This document shows positions 11,946-22,120 of a stretch of DNA of 64,000 nucleotides, piece after piece. The translations under genes were made by a program, and so were the position numbers. Numbering within the stretch: position 1 is the first letter of the stretch; each line of letters begins with the position of its first letter. Source of the stretch: Suillus spraguei. Taxonomy: Eukaryota; Basidiomycota; Agaricomycetes; Boletales; Suillaceae. Under the pieces are notes generated by a model. That model made no database searches. It was not told where the DNA came from and was given only the letters and a program-made list of their open reading frames with translations. The stretch spans positions 1 to 64,000 of the forward strand of contig JABCPU010000316.1 of NCBI GenBank assembly GCA_016800925.1. Direction: 5' to 3'.

Positions 11946-13002
11946 GACTCTGCAAACAGGCATGCGACCTACAATGGTAACAATGAAGTTGCAGCCTACG
12001 ACAGTGATAACGGGTACGCAGCCCATGGCGATAATAACGGGCCACAGCACACGACAGTGATAATGATGGCATAGTTCATGACCGTGAAAGCATGGGTCAC
12101 GACGTTGGTAGTGAAGATATGACCGGCGACAGTGAGAACAAGCATGCAGATAACAAAAGTTTGGGAAAGGCTTGCGGTGGCAGGGTAAGTGACAGGATAA
12201 TGCCATGGTGAACTGAAGATACTTAGTCACTCAATAGGTGCGTTCAAAATACTTTTGATCTGTAGTACAGATGAACTGAGACCATGAGACTCAAAGTAGA
12301 ATTTTTAGCGGTTCACAACGAGCAATATATTGTATCATCGAGTGTGTTTGTGCAGCGTATTAGATTCCAGCAGCTAATCTTTTTTGACGTGGCGAAATCA
12401 TTACAGGTGTCATAAAAAGTGAATACAATTTAGATCCGATCACAGTGTTCAAAGAGAACTCAGCTGGACGTGTGCGCCGGTTCCTTCCTTCAGACATGGT
12501 GCCATATCGATGCCATTCATGACTGCCTGGCAACACACTGGTCTGGTGATCACCAGATCAACGTCACTGCACCTCGACGTGCAAGCTAATAGGTGTTACG
12601 TTGGTCCTCATCCGAAGTATAAATGCTGTGATCAATCAAGATTCTGAATCAGACATAGGCTAACCCAATCGTACGAGTCGCTCGTCGTGGACCGCATGGT
12701 GCATCATGATATCGATAGTCTCTGACAATCATCGGTACAACCATCACTTGGCACGCCAGTCGATTTTTGGTCAGTTACGTACTAGCACAGCCCAAGGTCC
12801 TGCAGGCTGGCAAGCGTCTAATCGTTTTTTCAACTTAACTGTGTGCAACCACGGTCCACCATCCACTGAGCTTTGAATATTCAACCAATCGTCCACATCT
12901 CAATTATCCTCTCTAAACGTTCATATCCTCATTCCTCGATCGTTTCACTGCTTATACAAACCGTTTTATTTCAAACGAAATTACAACTTCGGTACACTGA
13001 GA
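11946..13002. other. Intergenic with dispersed repeat
   Basis: 11980-12080 holds degenerate GACAGTGATAACGG-like repeats. The stretch 12530-12755 is related to 20505-20720; shared words include ATCAATCAAGATTCTGA and AGATCAACGTCAC. No gene is recognised. Confidence 0.45.
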
Positions 13003-13180
13003 ACGGGCGACAATGGCTGGACAGTGGTAACGGACGAGAATGGCTGGATGCCGAGAGCGGGCAGCAATGGCTGAGCACCGATGACGGGCGAGAGTGGCTG
13101 GATACCGAGAGCGGGGAACAATAACTGAACACCGAGAGCGGACGAGAGTGGCTGGACACTGAGAGCGGACGGGAGTGGCC
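13003..13180 (+). repeat. 27-bp coding-type minisatellite, about 7 units
   Basis: The unit encodes a 9-residue repeat of the form GREWLDTES (variants GRQWLDSGN, GQQWLSTDD). The reading frame is preserved across seven units except unit five, where a TGG codon reads TAA. Conservation of frame and of the central W suggests it was once translated. Confidence 0.75.
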
Positions 13181-13184
13181 AGCG

Positions 13185-13625
13185 AGTGCGCAATTACCCC
13201 ACAATTGCCGCATTTACCGCCAGCTTTTCAAACAATCCAAGAGTTTAAGAACTTACCAGACTTCTTGATGTTTCCGGCGTTCCTGGCGTTAAGGCCCCAG
13301 GATCATTCCGTCTCTGCATCCCTACAAGATTATCCAGATATAAGGACATTCATGCCATGATTGCATTCACGATTTTCGCAGCCAAAGCACGGGAGCGAAG
13401 TCAATCATCTTCTGAGGCCCTGAAGTATGCATGCCAGAACTGGGTCTTCCATCTCTCGCGAGCTCTAAGCGCTCAGACACCACGGAACGACGTGCTCGAG
13501 CATATATTCAAGTCATTCTGGGATAGCCACCTTCTCTCCTGGCTTGAAAGGTAGTGGTGTTTGAAAGGCTTGCGGTCTTGCCTCCTTGCATTATCCGAAG
13601 GGCAGAAACTTATTACACAGGTGTG
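13185..13625 (+). pseudogene. NACHT/NWD protein fragment
   Basis: The frame at 13357-13554 reads ALKYACQNWVFHLSRAL, DVLEHIFKSFWDSHLLSWLE and, after one in-frame TAG at 13552, WCLKGLRSC. In basidiomycete NACHT-WD40 (STAND) proteins this is the segment after the NACHT domain ('LKYAC..W..HL...L..WLE'). The stop replaces a probable CAG (Gln). Neither an ATPase domain nor WD40 repeats are present nearby, so this is a detached piece. The repeat-coding stretch just upstream may have belonged to the same relic or be unrelated. A full NACHT gene lies at 36.9-38.5 kb. Confidence 0.6.
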
Positions 13626-14155
13626 TTCTCGATGTATCTCGTGTATTCAGCACCTGACTTGCGCAGAAAGAAATATCTCATTGAAGCTACAAACACATCT
13701 CAGTCCAACTGTCGATTTTATACACTGGATCATCGCCTGAATGTCATATTGTCCTGTTATCTCACTTTTATATTTTCTTTTCGTATCGCTTGTATATCTA
13801 CAGAATTTGAATTTGGACTGTTATATTCGAATGTCGGCGTTTACTATATGTTAAAATCCATCGCAGTGGAGAATTACATGAAAAGAATTTAGAAGTTGGA
13901 GACTCTAGTCTAGTTTCTACGAACTCGTTATCTTCGCCATCCTTGCTAGCGAGCAGAAATACCAACATATTTACCTAGTGATGCGGCTTTCTGAAGCGCG
14001 GTTCGGACCGGAACCGTTTCGGACTCCGGGCGTGTGCGCAACACCCGCAACACTAGTTTGAATTTGGATCAGATTCTCAGAGTAACATGACGTTTGGCCA
14101 ATGAGAAAACGAGTGTTTTTCATAAAATAAACGGCAAATTATACCTGCAAATTTA
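13626..14155. other. Intergenic, AT-rich
   Basis: No gene is recognised. The last 100 bp contain 14055-14092, an inverted relative of 20441-20471. Confidence 0.4.
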
Positions 14156-14460
14156 ATGGACCAATCTTCCATCATCCAAGCCATTCACAATGCTTCTCTT
14201 GATGCACTGGATCGGTTTGCGCGTGATTTAATCAAAGAACGACTCCCTATCAATTTTATCCAGACACTCAACGACAAAACGGATGCGCTACGAGCATGCT
14301 TGATTGTCCATGTTCTGACGTCAACAGCCATAGTACCACGTCAATTCTAGCTCGAAGCCGTTCTGGCGACGCTGAATGGTCGAGACAGTGTTGTAACTGC
14401 AGGAACAGGCAGTGAAAAGACATTCTGTTTCCTAATTCCTATCCTACTTCGTCCAGGTAC
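14156..14460 (+). pseudogene. RecQ-like helicase N-terminal fragment
   Basis: The frame starts MDQSSIIQAIHN and reaches VPRQF, a TAG stop at about 14348, then LEAVLATLNGRDSVVTAGTG and SEKTFCFLIPILLRPGTV. This matches the N-terminus of agaricomycete RecQ-like DEAD helicases ('VPREFQLEATLAILNGQDSVVTAGTGSGKT'). The Walker A lysine motif reads GTGSEKT rather than GTGSGKT and a Gln codon has become TAG; both fit C-to-T or G-to-A change. Homology stops at about 14460, where an unrelated minus-strand fragment begins. Confidence 0.65.
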
Positions 14461-15023
14461 TGTGAGCATGTTAATCTTATTCTTCGCTCTCGCATTATCA
14501 GTCTGAGCTGCACAGCGAAGGATATGGTGTAGGACAGGTGCCTTCGGCACAACAACATTTTGCATGGCTGAATTGAGGTCCCATGTCGACAGAAACTCTG
14601 GAGTTATGGAGTCGAGTGTTCCGTGGAGAGCCTCCTTCACCATATCCATCTTGTTACTGACCGTATCCGATACATAAGTAATTGCATGGGGACGAACCAG
14701 TCCAGTATCCGAGCTCGACCCCGTGAGTCTGCAAATAAGCGGTCGAACATCTTCTCGAGTTTCCCTTTTTGACCTTGCCCCGTAGAACTCTCTTTCTCCT
14801 GCCTAGAACGGTTGTAAATCCAGTCGCGATTGTAGGCAAAATCGAGTTCCGAAGGGTCCAGGATCGTGAGTATGAAGTCCATGATTGATATGCGGCCATC
14901 AAGGAGAATTTTGACAGCAGACCTGATGCGCTCGTGTGACGAGAGTCGTTGGGAAGGGGCTGCAGCAATGTGAGAGACATCCAGGGGTTCATTCGTTGTG
15001 ATATCAACAAAACCAGAGTCCAC
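14461..15023 (-). pseudogene. DUF6589-like transposon-associated protein, N-terminal fragment
   Basis: Minus-strand frames carry SAVKILLDGRISIMDFILT, LEKMFDRLFADSRGRARILD, SITPEFLSTWDL and APVLHHILRCAAQTDNARAK. These resemble the N-terminal half of the large agaricomycete proteins carrying DUF6589, often found near mobile elements. The similarity ends abruptly at about 14462, head-to-head with the helicase fragment, so the C-terminal two thirds are missing. Family assignment is from memory of motif order only. Confidence 0.5.
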
Positions 15024-15408
15024 GGAACAATTGAAGTCGGCATTTAGAATCTTCGAAGAACCTCGCGTCCTGATTGAAAGCTGGAATTACAGCACAAAGA
15101 GCAAGTGACAGCAGTAGCAGAAGATAATAGTTATAAACATGGAGTAGTGGACGGACTAAGCTGCCCAGCAGCTGGCAACCTAGCGCACTCGAACGTCGCC
15201 GTCGATCGCAGATGACAATGTACCGGATCGTATTCTATATGAGTTCGAGGTACGAGAACTAAAGATAGAATTATGTCTATGTGGCGACACGACTTTTCGT
15301 GTTTCCCACCTTCTTGCTTCGTACTACTACAGTAGTACTCTCAAGTCTCTTCACTGCTCGTCTACACTCAGTTCTTTGCATCAACTCTCGTATAGTTTCT
15401 ATTCCAAC

Positions 15409-16849
15409 ATGCCGAGAATTCGAAATGATCCAAATCTGAACATTTGCCCGGACTACGCTGTGGATGTATTTGAGAATATTCGCGCACAGCTAGTCAACGA
15501 GAATACGACGGAAGCACAAGCGATGCAACTGCTTAGGAACATCTGGGAAGCCAATAATGACGCAGTCAAGGTGCTATGGCAACAACAGCTAGATGATGAC
15601 AGAGAGCAGCGCGAACATCGCGAGAGGCTAGACGAAGACGAACAAGAAAGGCTTAGCCAAGAAAGAATCGACGAAGAGGAAGCAGCGCGCAAAGAAGAGA
15701 AAAAGAAAAACAAGCACAAGTACACTCCAATTCTTGAAACAGGCATTCCTAATGAGCCGGCTATCACGCCATGTTCCTATGTTCTCCGAAAGCTCGATAA
15801 GGGAGAGTACGTTGAGTTGTGGTACTTCACCAATGACGGCTTAGACGAAGCCAGTATCAAAAAAACCATTGATGATGATGCCATGATCCTTTCCACGCTG
15901 GCAGACGGCTCAACAGCCTGGGTGTCTTCTGCTTCCACGCGAAACACGCGATCAGTAGTGAACGATGAAGATCTACCATTTGAGGAATTTTGCCAAGCTT
16001 GTCCTCGTTTTCTGACAGCAATAGGGGAAGTGGATTGGCCGGAAGATAGAATTCGAATGATGGCGCGCTTCTGGATGAACATCCAAGTTCACAAGTATCG
16101 CTCTTTAAGAGATCCCATAGCCCATAAGACTCTCTTGACCTATCAAGCCGAGCAACGGAGACGATGGCATGTCGCCGCAAAGTCCTCAGTCGGACCGTAC
16201 GACATCTCCGTCGTCAATGAGAAGGTTCTACAAGACACGAGGGAGAAGGTATATTGGGAAGAACGCAATAAACGAGACAATGCTCGCGACTACAAGGTCA
16301 GTATCTACTTGAAACAACGTATAACAATGAAACTAATCAATTATCTTCGTTTTTTATTGGAAAATTTTTAAATTTGTTGATGCCACACTCGCCACATGCT
16401 ACCCGCTTCACGCTACATGCCTCCCGCTACACGCTACATGCCACACTCGCTATATACCACCCACTTCACGCTACATGTCACCCGCTACATGCTACATACC
16501 ACTCGCTACACGCCTCATGCCACACGCTGCATTATATGCACATCATCTCTTGCCACAGTCCGATCAACGTACTAGCTCATCGAGACAACGAGACTGGAAA
16601 GACTCTCGCAAGCGATCAGCTTCGCCCGAACACTCGGGCAGGGGGAAAAGGCAACGTCAGGATTTTCGTTCGAGTGCAAACAGAGGAGTCCTCTCCGCTT
16701 GCACTGTCTGCCTCGGACGAAACCCTCACAGGATTATCGAGTGCAAGGCACTTCGAACTTGGGACGACGCTTTCGACACCCTATGCTCCCGCATTGGCAA
16801 ACTCCTCACCATGCGAGACGGCAAGTCAATCTGCAGCGACTGGCAATGA
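15409..16849 (+). CDS. Gag-like protein of the DIRS-like element
   Basis: Start ATG 15409 (MPRIRNDPN). The first exon (to 16296) encodes a hydrophilic protein with a long charged coiled-coil-like stretch at residues about 60-105 (LDEDEQERLSQERIDEEEAA). A GT-AG intron, 16297-16558, removes a low-complexity repeat tract and joins to SDQRTSSSRQRDWKDSRKRS. The C-terminal exon has CTVCLGRNPHRIIEC and LTMRDGKSICSDWQ, the Cys/His pattern of gag proteins in basidiomycete DIRS elements. It would form the particle and bind element RNA. The reading frame is intact if the intron is spliced. Confidence 0.7.
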
Positions 16850-18941
16850 GTCAGCGGGTGTTCAGAAAGTACTCACGATCGAAGGCACTTTTGTTCAGGA
16901 TGTGGTGCCTCCACTCACGGAGCTCAGATGTGTCCTCGAGCACAGAAGGCTTGAAGCACTTACCCCGTATAATCCGAAGGTTTGGGAGTCGAAGCTGGCG
17001 TCAAATGGTCTTCTTGACAGGTACCCACATATACCCGAAGGATTGCGTCGAGGCTTTCGTCTTCATATTCCTACTATTAGCATCACTCAATCCCCGCCGA
17101 ACAAGCAATCTATTGTTACATATCAACAAGAATTCCTTAATATTGTCCAAACTGAGCTTAAGAAGGGAAGGTATATCGGACCGCTTCGAGCAAAAGAAGT
17201 CGAGGACCTCATCGGTCCTTTTCAAACATCTCCTTTTTCCATCATCCCCAAGCCAGGCCGCCCTGGACGCTATCGCATCATTCAGAACTTTTCATTTCCT
17301 CATGCCGCTTCCTCGAAGTTTCCTAATTCTTCTATCAATTCTTACATCAATTCCGATAATTTTCCCAGTACTTGGGGTACCTTCCACGTCATTGCGCTTA
17401 CAATCAGTCGTTTACCACCGGGATCGCAAATCGCGATCAGGGACATATCAGAGGCGTACCGCACTGTACCCATTCATCCATCACAATGGCCAGGGTCAGT
17501 TGCCCATATCTCCGACGACCTTTTTTGCATCGACACTTGTATGTGTTTCGGTCAGTGTCCTTCGGCGGGAGCATACGGGTCCCTTGCTGATGCAGGACTC
17601 GATTTATTTCGTTCTCAAGGAATCGGGCCCGCATCTAGATGGGTTGATGACCATATGTTCATATGCATTCTCAAACAGTACATTCCAGACTACAATGAAA
17701 AGAGACGGACATGGCACCAAGATATCGTTGAAAGAGGGAAGCATCAGGATGGGGGGAGAATATGGTTTGGAGGCTTCATATTCGAGGACGGCTCTTTGGA
17801 AGAGTTCGATGAAGACTGTCAGTTTCCAATTAGAGATCTGTCGGGAGCATCACCCAGGTCAATCGAGGACGCGAAGTTCTCCTGTAACTTATCGGACATT
17901 GACGATGCCTCAGACGAGCTCAATATTCCCTGGGAACCTCTCAAGGACAAGGACTTCGCGTATGTCAATCCATACATTGGCATTATGTGGGACTTGGCGC
18001 AGAACAAAGTCTACCTCGACGAGAATAAAAAGAAGAAGTATCTATCAGCAATCGAAGTTTGGCAAAACCGCAGTACCCACGTGCTCAATGACATACAGCA
18101 ACTATACGGTAAGTTGCTACATACCACGCTTGTTGTTCCGAAAGGACGCGCATATCTTACGTCGCTCGAAGCTATGTTGTGCCTCGCTTTTGATAAGCCT
18201 TTTCTCCCACAAAGGCCTGTCAAAAGCCTCAATTCTGATCTTTCCTGGTGGAAAACTCTGTTGCGGAGCTCTTTCGTCGGACGCACAATCCCTAGACCTC
18301 TCAGTCTGTATAACCCAGAAGCATATTCAGATGCTAGCTCTGGGTTTGGAATCGCTATCACAATTGGAGTCAAATGGCGAGCCTGGCGTCTTCGAAAAGG
18401 ATGGCAAACCCTCAATGGTAAAAAAGACATCGGGTGGGCAGAAGCTGTCGGCTTCGAGCTACTTATTATCTACCTTGTCGGGATGGGAGGATCACAACGT
18501 CATTTCAAAGTCTTTGGGGACAATCAAGGAGTCATCAAGGGCTGGAGAAACGGACGCAGTAGGAATTCAGCCGTCAACGAGGTCTTTCGTCGAATCTTCA
18601 TCTTTATCGACAATTCCGCCGCATCTTACTCGTTTCACCCCACATACATCACTAGCAAAGAAAACCCCGCAGATGATCCTTCCAGAGGAGTCTATGGCAG
18701 CGCAAAAGACCTATTGCCAGATCTCCCCATTCCCACAGCGCTCGATCCATTCATTGTCGATCCATTCATTGCCTCTACAGATCCGAGAAGATATAGTACA
18801 GACGGAATCCAATCAGTTGCCCCCGTCACATCTGCTCTCAACAGTTCCAATGAAACTGTTGAAAAAGACACAGGTATCATCAGTGACGCGCTCTATCATA
18901 TCCACCAGAGACAGCAATATCCGTCTGGACTCGCACTTTAG
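16374..18941 (+). CDS. Reverse transcriptase / RNase H of the DIRS-like element
   Basis: The frame is open from 16374 to 18941; homology to RT begins at about 16900, so the functional start is unresolved and the first 170 codons overlap gag in another frame. RT blocks are SPFSIIPKPGRPGRYRIIQN (about residue 287), QIAIRDISEAYRTVPIHP (catalytic Asp, about 352) and SRWVDDHMF (VDD catalytic pair, about 421). RNase H follows with EAYSDASSGFGIA, a Glu in IGWAEAVGFELL, and KVFGDNQGVIKGW, giving the D-E-D set. ENPADDPSRG closes the domain as in DIRS elements. No stops or frameshifts were seen. No methyltransferase domain is visible, unlike Dictyostelium DIRS-1. Confidence 0.85.
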   Translation: MLMPHSPHATRFTLHASRYTLHATLAIYHPLHATCHPLHATYHSLHASCHTLHYMHIISCHSPINVLAHRDNETGKTLASDQLRPNTRAGGKGNVRIFVRVQTEESSPLALSASDETLTGLSSARHFELGTTLSTPYAPALANSSPCETASQSAATGNESAGVQKVLTIEGTFVQDVVPPLTELRCVLEHRRLEALTPYNPKVWESKLASNGLLDRYPHIPEGLRRGFRLHIPTISITQSPPNKQSIVTYQQEFLNIVQTELKKGRYIGPLRAKEVEDLIGPFQTSPFSIIPKPGRPGRYRIIQNFSFPHAASSKFPNSSINSYINSDNFPSTWGTFHVIALTISRLPPGSQIAIRDISEAYRTVPIHPSQWPGSVAHISDDLFCIDTCMCFGQCPSAGAYGSLADAGLDLFRSQGIGPASRWVDDHMFICILKQYIPDYNEKRRTWHQDIVERGKHQDGGRIWFGGFIFEDGSLEEFDEDCQFPIRDLSGASPRSIEDAKFSCNLSDIDDASDELNIPWEPLKDKDFAYVNPYIGIMWDLAQNKVYLDENKKKKYLSAIEVWQNRSTHVLNDIQQLYGKLLHTTLVVPKGRAYLTSLEAMLCLAFDKPFLPQRPVKSLNSDLSWWKTLLRSSFVGRTIPRPLSLYNPEAYSDASSGFGIAITIGVKWRAWRLRKGWQTLNGKKDIGWAEAVGFELLIIYLVGMGGSQRHFKVFGDNQGVIKGWRNGRSRNSAVNEVFRRIFIFIDNSAASYSFHPTYITSKENPADDPSRGVYGSAKDLLPDLPIPTALDPFIVDPFIASTDPRRYSTDGIQSVAPVTSALNSSNETVEKDTGIISDALYHIHQRQQYPSGLAL
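16380..16545 (+). repeat. Imperfect tandem repeat inside the gag intron
   Basis: Degenerate units of the type CACGCTACATGCC and CCCGCTACACGC are repeated about a dozen times. The tract is almost entirely C/A/T/G-mixed with very few G's on this strand, and lies within the 262-bp intron 16297-16558, accounting for its unusual length. Confidence 0.7.
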
Positions 18942-20115
18942 CGCACCTCTTCCACCAGACCCCATAGCGAAACCTTTACCATATAAGACAGGTCTCATAC
19001 CAATACCCTCGCAATTGCGTCCACACTGTCTAGCGCGAGAGAGACTAAAACTCTGGTTTCCGTCAGAAACCAGAATAGCGAGAGGAGCAGATGGACGTTT
19101 TCTGGCGATTGCAGAAGAAGACCTGCAGCGGGTCTTGACCATAATGAATCTATCATGGGCACCGGGAACGAGAGAATGTTATGGAGCAGGACTTTTAGTA
19201 TTTCACGTCTTCTGTGACGAGAGGAGCGTACCAGAAGAGCAAAGATGTCCAGTGGACACGAGGACCATGCTGAATTTTGTTGCGAGTTGCGCCGGGTCCT
19301 ATTCCGGAAAAACAATATCGAACTACGTCTATGCTGTTAAAGCTTGGCATACACTGCATGGTCAGCCTTGGGAGATTCAGCAAGACGAACTCAAAGCATC
19401 CTTGGACGGCGCATCAGAACTCACTCCGGATACCTCCAAATGACTCAAACGCGAACCCTTCACTGTAAAATTCATTCTCGACATCCGCACCCATCTAAAT
19501 CTATCAGCACCTCTCGACGCAGCAGTATTCGCGTGTTTGACGAGTGCCTTTTATGGCCTATGTCGCACTGGAGAGCTCACAGTCAAGTCGATGAAAGCGT
19601 TTGATCCAACAAAAAACGTCAAGCGCTCGAATCTAGAGATGGACGTCGAAGATAGACATGAACTTAGAGTAACGAAGATATTTTTGCCACGCACCAAAGT
19701 TGCAATGGCCGGAGAAGGAGTATACTGGGCGCAACAACAAGATCTCTCGGACCCCAAAGCCGCTATCCTTAATCACCTTTTAATCAACGATCCTTCGCAA
19801 GATAGCCACCTCTTCGCCTGGAAGCACAAAAATGGCATGAGACCATTAACCAGGTCCGAATTCTGGAACCGGATCAGCGGAATAGTTAAAAGAGCAGGAC
19901 TAGGAAATCTCAAAAGCCATGGCTTACGAATTGGGGGAACTTTGGAGTATTTGCTTCAAGGAGTGCCATTTGATGTGGTCAAATCTATGGGAAGGTGGTC
20001 GAGCGAAGCGTTCACCATTTATCTGCGCAAACATGCGTTAATTTTGGCACCTTACCTGCAAGAGTCACCTGCCTTGGAACCCTTCACTCGCTATACTATG
20101 CCTCCAATACGCTGA
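18880..20115 (+). pseudogene. Tyrosine recombinase of the DIRS-like element, one nonsense codon
   Basis: The frame carries the core-binding part (NLSWAPGTRECYGAGLLVF, SGKTISNYVYAVKAWHTLHG), then a single in-frame TGA at 19441-19443, then the catalytic part: Arg in FYGLCRTGELTV, the HxxR motif in SHGLRIGGTLEYLL, VKSMGRWSSEAF and the nucleophile Tyr in IYLRKH. All catalytic residues lie after the stop in the same frame. The context (DTSK, stop, LKREPF) suggests a CGA arginine changed to TGA. The frame upstream of the gene is open, overlapping the RT frame from 16699, which is unusual in length (over 2.2 kb). Readthrough could restore the protein, but a dead copy is simpler. Confidence 0.75.
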
Positions 20116-20249
20116 TAAGGTGAGCTTACATCACTTCGCCCTTCTCCTTCGAGGCAGGAGTCCATGCTGCGCCTGACGTGTCGCAGGGCTCCTTAGAGTT
20201 GGGAATCACGGCTCATCCTGGACTTTCACAGGTCGGTGTTTCGGGTCGT

Positions 20250-20266
20250 AAAACCCTGCGGGTTTT
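20250..20266. repeat. Perfect hairpin near the 3' end of the YR element
   Basis: AAAACCC, a TGC loop, then GGGTTTT, lying 135 bp after the recombinase stop. It may mark the 3' terminus of the element. The following GGGTTTTAAGCCCA also occurs at about 52753-52766, at the edge of the insert in the second Plavaka gene. Confidence 0.5.
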
Positions 20267-20300
20267 AAGCCCAAATAGCTGCGCGACACTCACTATTTGT

Positions 20301-20800
20301 ATAATCAGATATCATTAGCTGGATAATATATCTGATTCTCTTCGTTCCGTCACGAAAATCGGCAGCAGCACATAGAATAAGACTTAGCAATAAGTTAGCA
20401 AAAGCTCACGTGATTCTGATATTCCTAAACGGACTTATTCGTCACGTTACTCTTGATCCAAATTCAAACTCAGTTTTACCAGTCCGAAGTTTTGCCTCGT
20501 CTCCAGTCTATAGTCTGGTAATCACTAGATCAACGTCACCGCCTCAAGGTAATAATAGGTATCAATGTTCCGATCAATCAAGATTCTGATTCAGTCACAT
20601 GCTAACCCGAGTCGCTCATCATCGGTGTCATCGGTCTTTGAAACTTCGCCAGTGATAGTATTATAGTCTTTGACGATCATCGGGATTCTATGGGAGACGT
20701 AATCTACAATTATCACTAGTCTCTTCAATACTGCGGCTGAAGTGCTGATAGCCACTGTTAGTCCCACAACCAACCTACAGTGTCCTTTTCCGCGTCCCTC
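20301..20800. other. Intergenic; dispersed repeats
   Basis: Holds relatives of 2698-2728 (at 20348-20378), of 14055-14092 in inverted orientation (20441-20471) and of 12530-12755 (20505-20720). No gene is recognised before 20801. Confidence 0.45.
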
Positions 20801-21933
20801 ATGGCATCCACCGAACTTGCTACAGAGCGTGCTCTATATATTGGGAACACCATCACCACAACCGTTTACGGTGATTTTCTATCCTACGAATATCAGTCTT
20901 TTGTTGACAACTCATACTCCGGCCATAGGAGGAATTTTATTCCTATATGCCTACTCTACCTACCTGCTCATGTCCTCAATCAAGCCAGCCACACGGCGCA
21001 GGACGTTATTCTACATATATTTTGGAGGCCTTCTCTTGCTTCTTTTGACAATCAGCGCTGCAACCAATGTCGCTTTCGGCGAACTAATGTGGATAGAAAA
21101 ACGAAACATCCCTGGTGGCCCCGCTGCATTTTTTGCTGACAACTTGGCCGCTTGGTACAATGTCTTTGGCACAGCGGCAGACTGCCTCGCCAATATTCTG
21201 ACAGACGGGCTCTTGGTTAGTTCACACAGTGTGTATCGTTATCAACCTCCGATGCTCATACATTTCGAAAGCTTTATCGCTGTTACATTATTTGGGGGTC
21301 AAATTTACGAGTAGTTGTCATCCCTGCGATTATATACTTGGGATCTGCCGGTATGTGCTGCGCTATTGATCCTGCACCAAACTAACAATCGCTCTACACA
21401 GCTATGGCTATCATGACGGTGATCGAGAGTGCCATGCCACTGTCAAATCTATGGCAGGGCCTTACTGCACAATTTGGCATTTCATGGGTCGCGTTAACTG
21501 TCGGCTTCAACGTTATTGTGACAGGATTGATTATCTCTCGCCTGCTATTCTTTCATCGCAAAGTACGATCTATCCTCAGCGATGAACAAAGGAGTACATA
21601 CACGGGAACTGCGGCGATTATGGTGGAGTCTGCCCTTCCTTTCACCGTCTTGGGAATCGTCTACCTTGTCACCTATATCCTAGGCATCCCGAGTGCGACG
21701 GCAGTAGGGATAATTTGGGGAACCTTTGTGGTGCGTTCGCATGAACTACTAGTACAATGAGCTGTCCTATACTGACGTTTTGCTAGGTTTTGACACCCCA
21801 GCTCATTATTTTAAGGGTCGCTTCAGGGATTGCATGGTCAAGAGACACAGGCTCCAGCATCACTCAAGCCACTCTGCATTACCACGACAACTCATCTTCC
21901 GGCAGCAGTAATATGATCATGAAGAATGTGTGA
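20801..21933 (+). CDS. Multipass membrane protein of an agaricomycete family
   Basis: Start ATG 20801 (MASTELATERALYIGNTITT). Exons 20801-20870, 20939-21215, 21272-21350, 21402-21730 and 21787-21933 join in frame. About seven hydrophobic segments are visible, for example FYIYFGGLLLLLLTISAATN, LRVVVIPAIIYLGSA and WVALTVGFNVIVTGLIISRL. The motifs DCLANILTDGLL, YRCYIIWGSN and TYTGTAAIMVESALPF match a large agaricomycete family of 7-TM-like proteins of unknown function. The length is about 300 residues, as expected, with no disruption. The last codons and the stop (TGATAG) are shared with the start of the downstream tandem repeat, so the duplication breakpoint lies at the 3' end of this gene. Confidence 0.8.
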
Positions 21934-22072
21934 TAGTAGGGCTCAGACGCATCCACCTTCAAATATTTAGCTTCCAAATCACATCGTGTACGAGATATCT
22001 TCCGTCCGTTTCAACTTTATCATTGTAAAACAAAAACACCCGTCTAAACCAAATAACTAGTCCCGGAGTGCA

Positions 22073-22120
22073 TCGTAATCATACGGCGAGCCTGAGAACG
22101 AAGCGCGTCTGACAATGAAA
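22073..22120. repeat. 48-bp direct repeat, left copy (target duplication)
   Basis: Identical over 48 bp to 26163-26210. It starts TCGTAATCATACGGCGAGCC and ends GTCTGACAATGAAA. Confidence 0.9.

Larger units (their letters stand above)
15060..20300 (+). mobile_element. DIRS-like tyrosine-recombinase retroelement
   Basis: The element has gag (with an intron), RT plus RNase H, and a tyrosine recombinase in overlapping frames, the organisation of DIRS-type retrotransposons. There is no integrase and no LTR. The outer boundaries are estimated: the 5' untranslated part starts somewhere after 15023 and the 3' part includes a short perfect hairpin at 20250-20266. I could not identify split or inverted terminal repeats with confidence; the nearest candidate is the inverted pair 14055-14092 and 20441-20471. 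Only one inactivating change was seen, the TGA at 19441-19443 in YR, so the element is young or recently active. Confidence 0.8.

Noticed and set aside
15453..15767. Ser-rich minus-strand open frame opposite gag
   Set aside because: It is the mirror of the charged, codon-biased gag coiled-coil region.
16699..18880. Long open frame overlapping the RT gene, considered as a separate protein
   Set aside because: The peptide lacks any recognisable motif before about 18900 and its content is that of an out-of-frame reading of RT. Only the recombinase part is supported, although the openness is noted.
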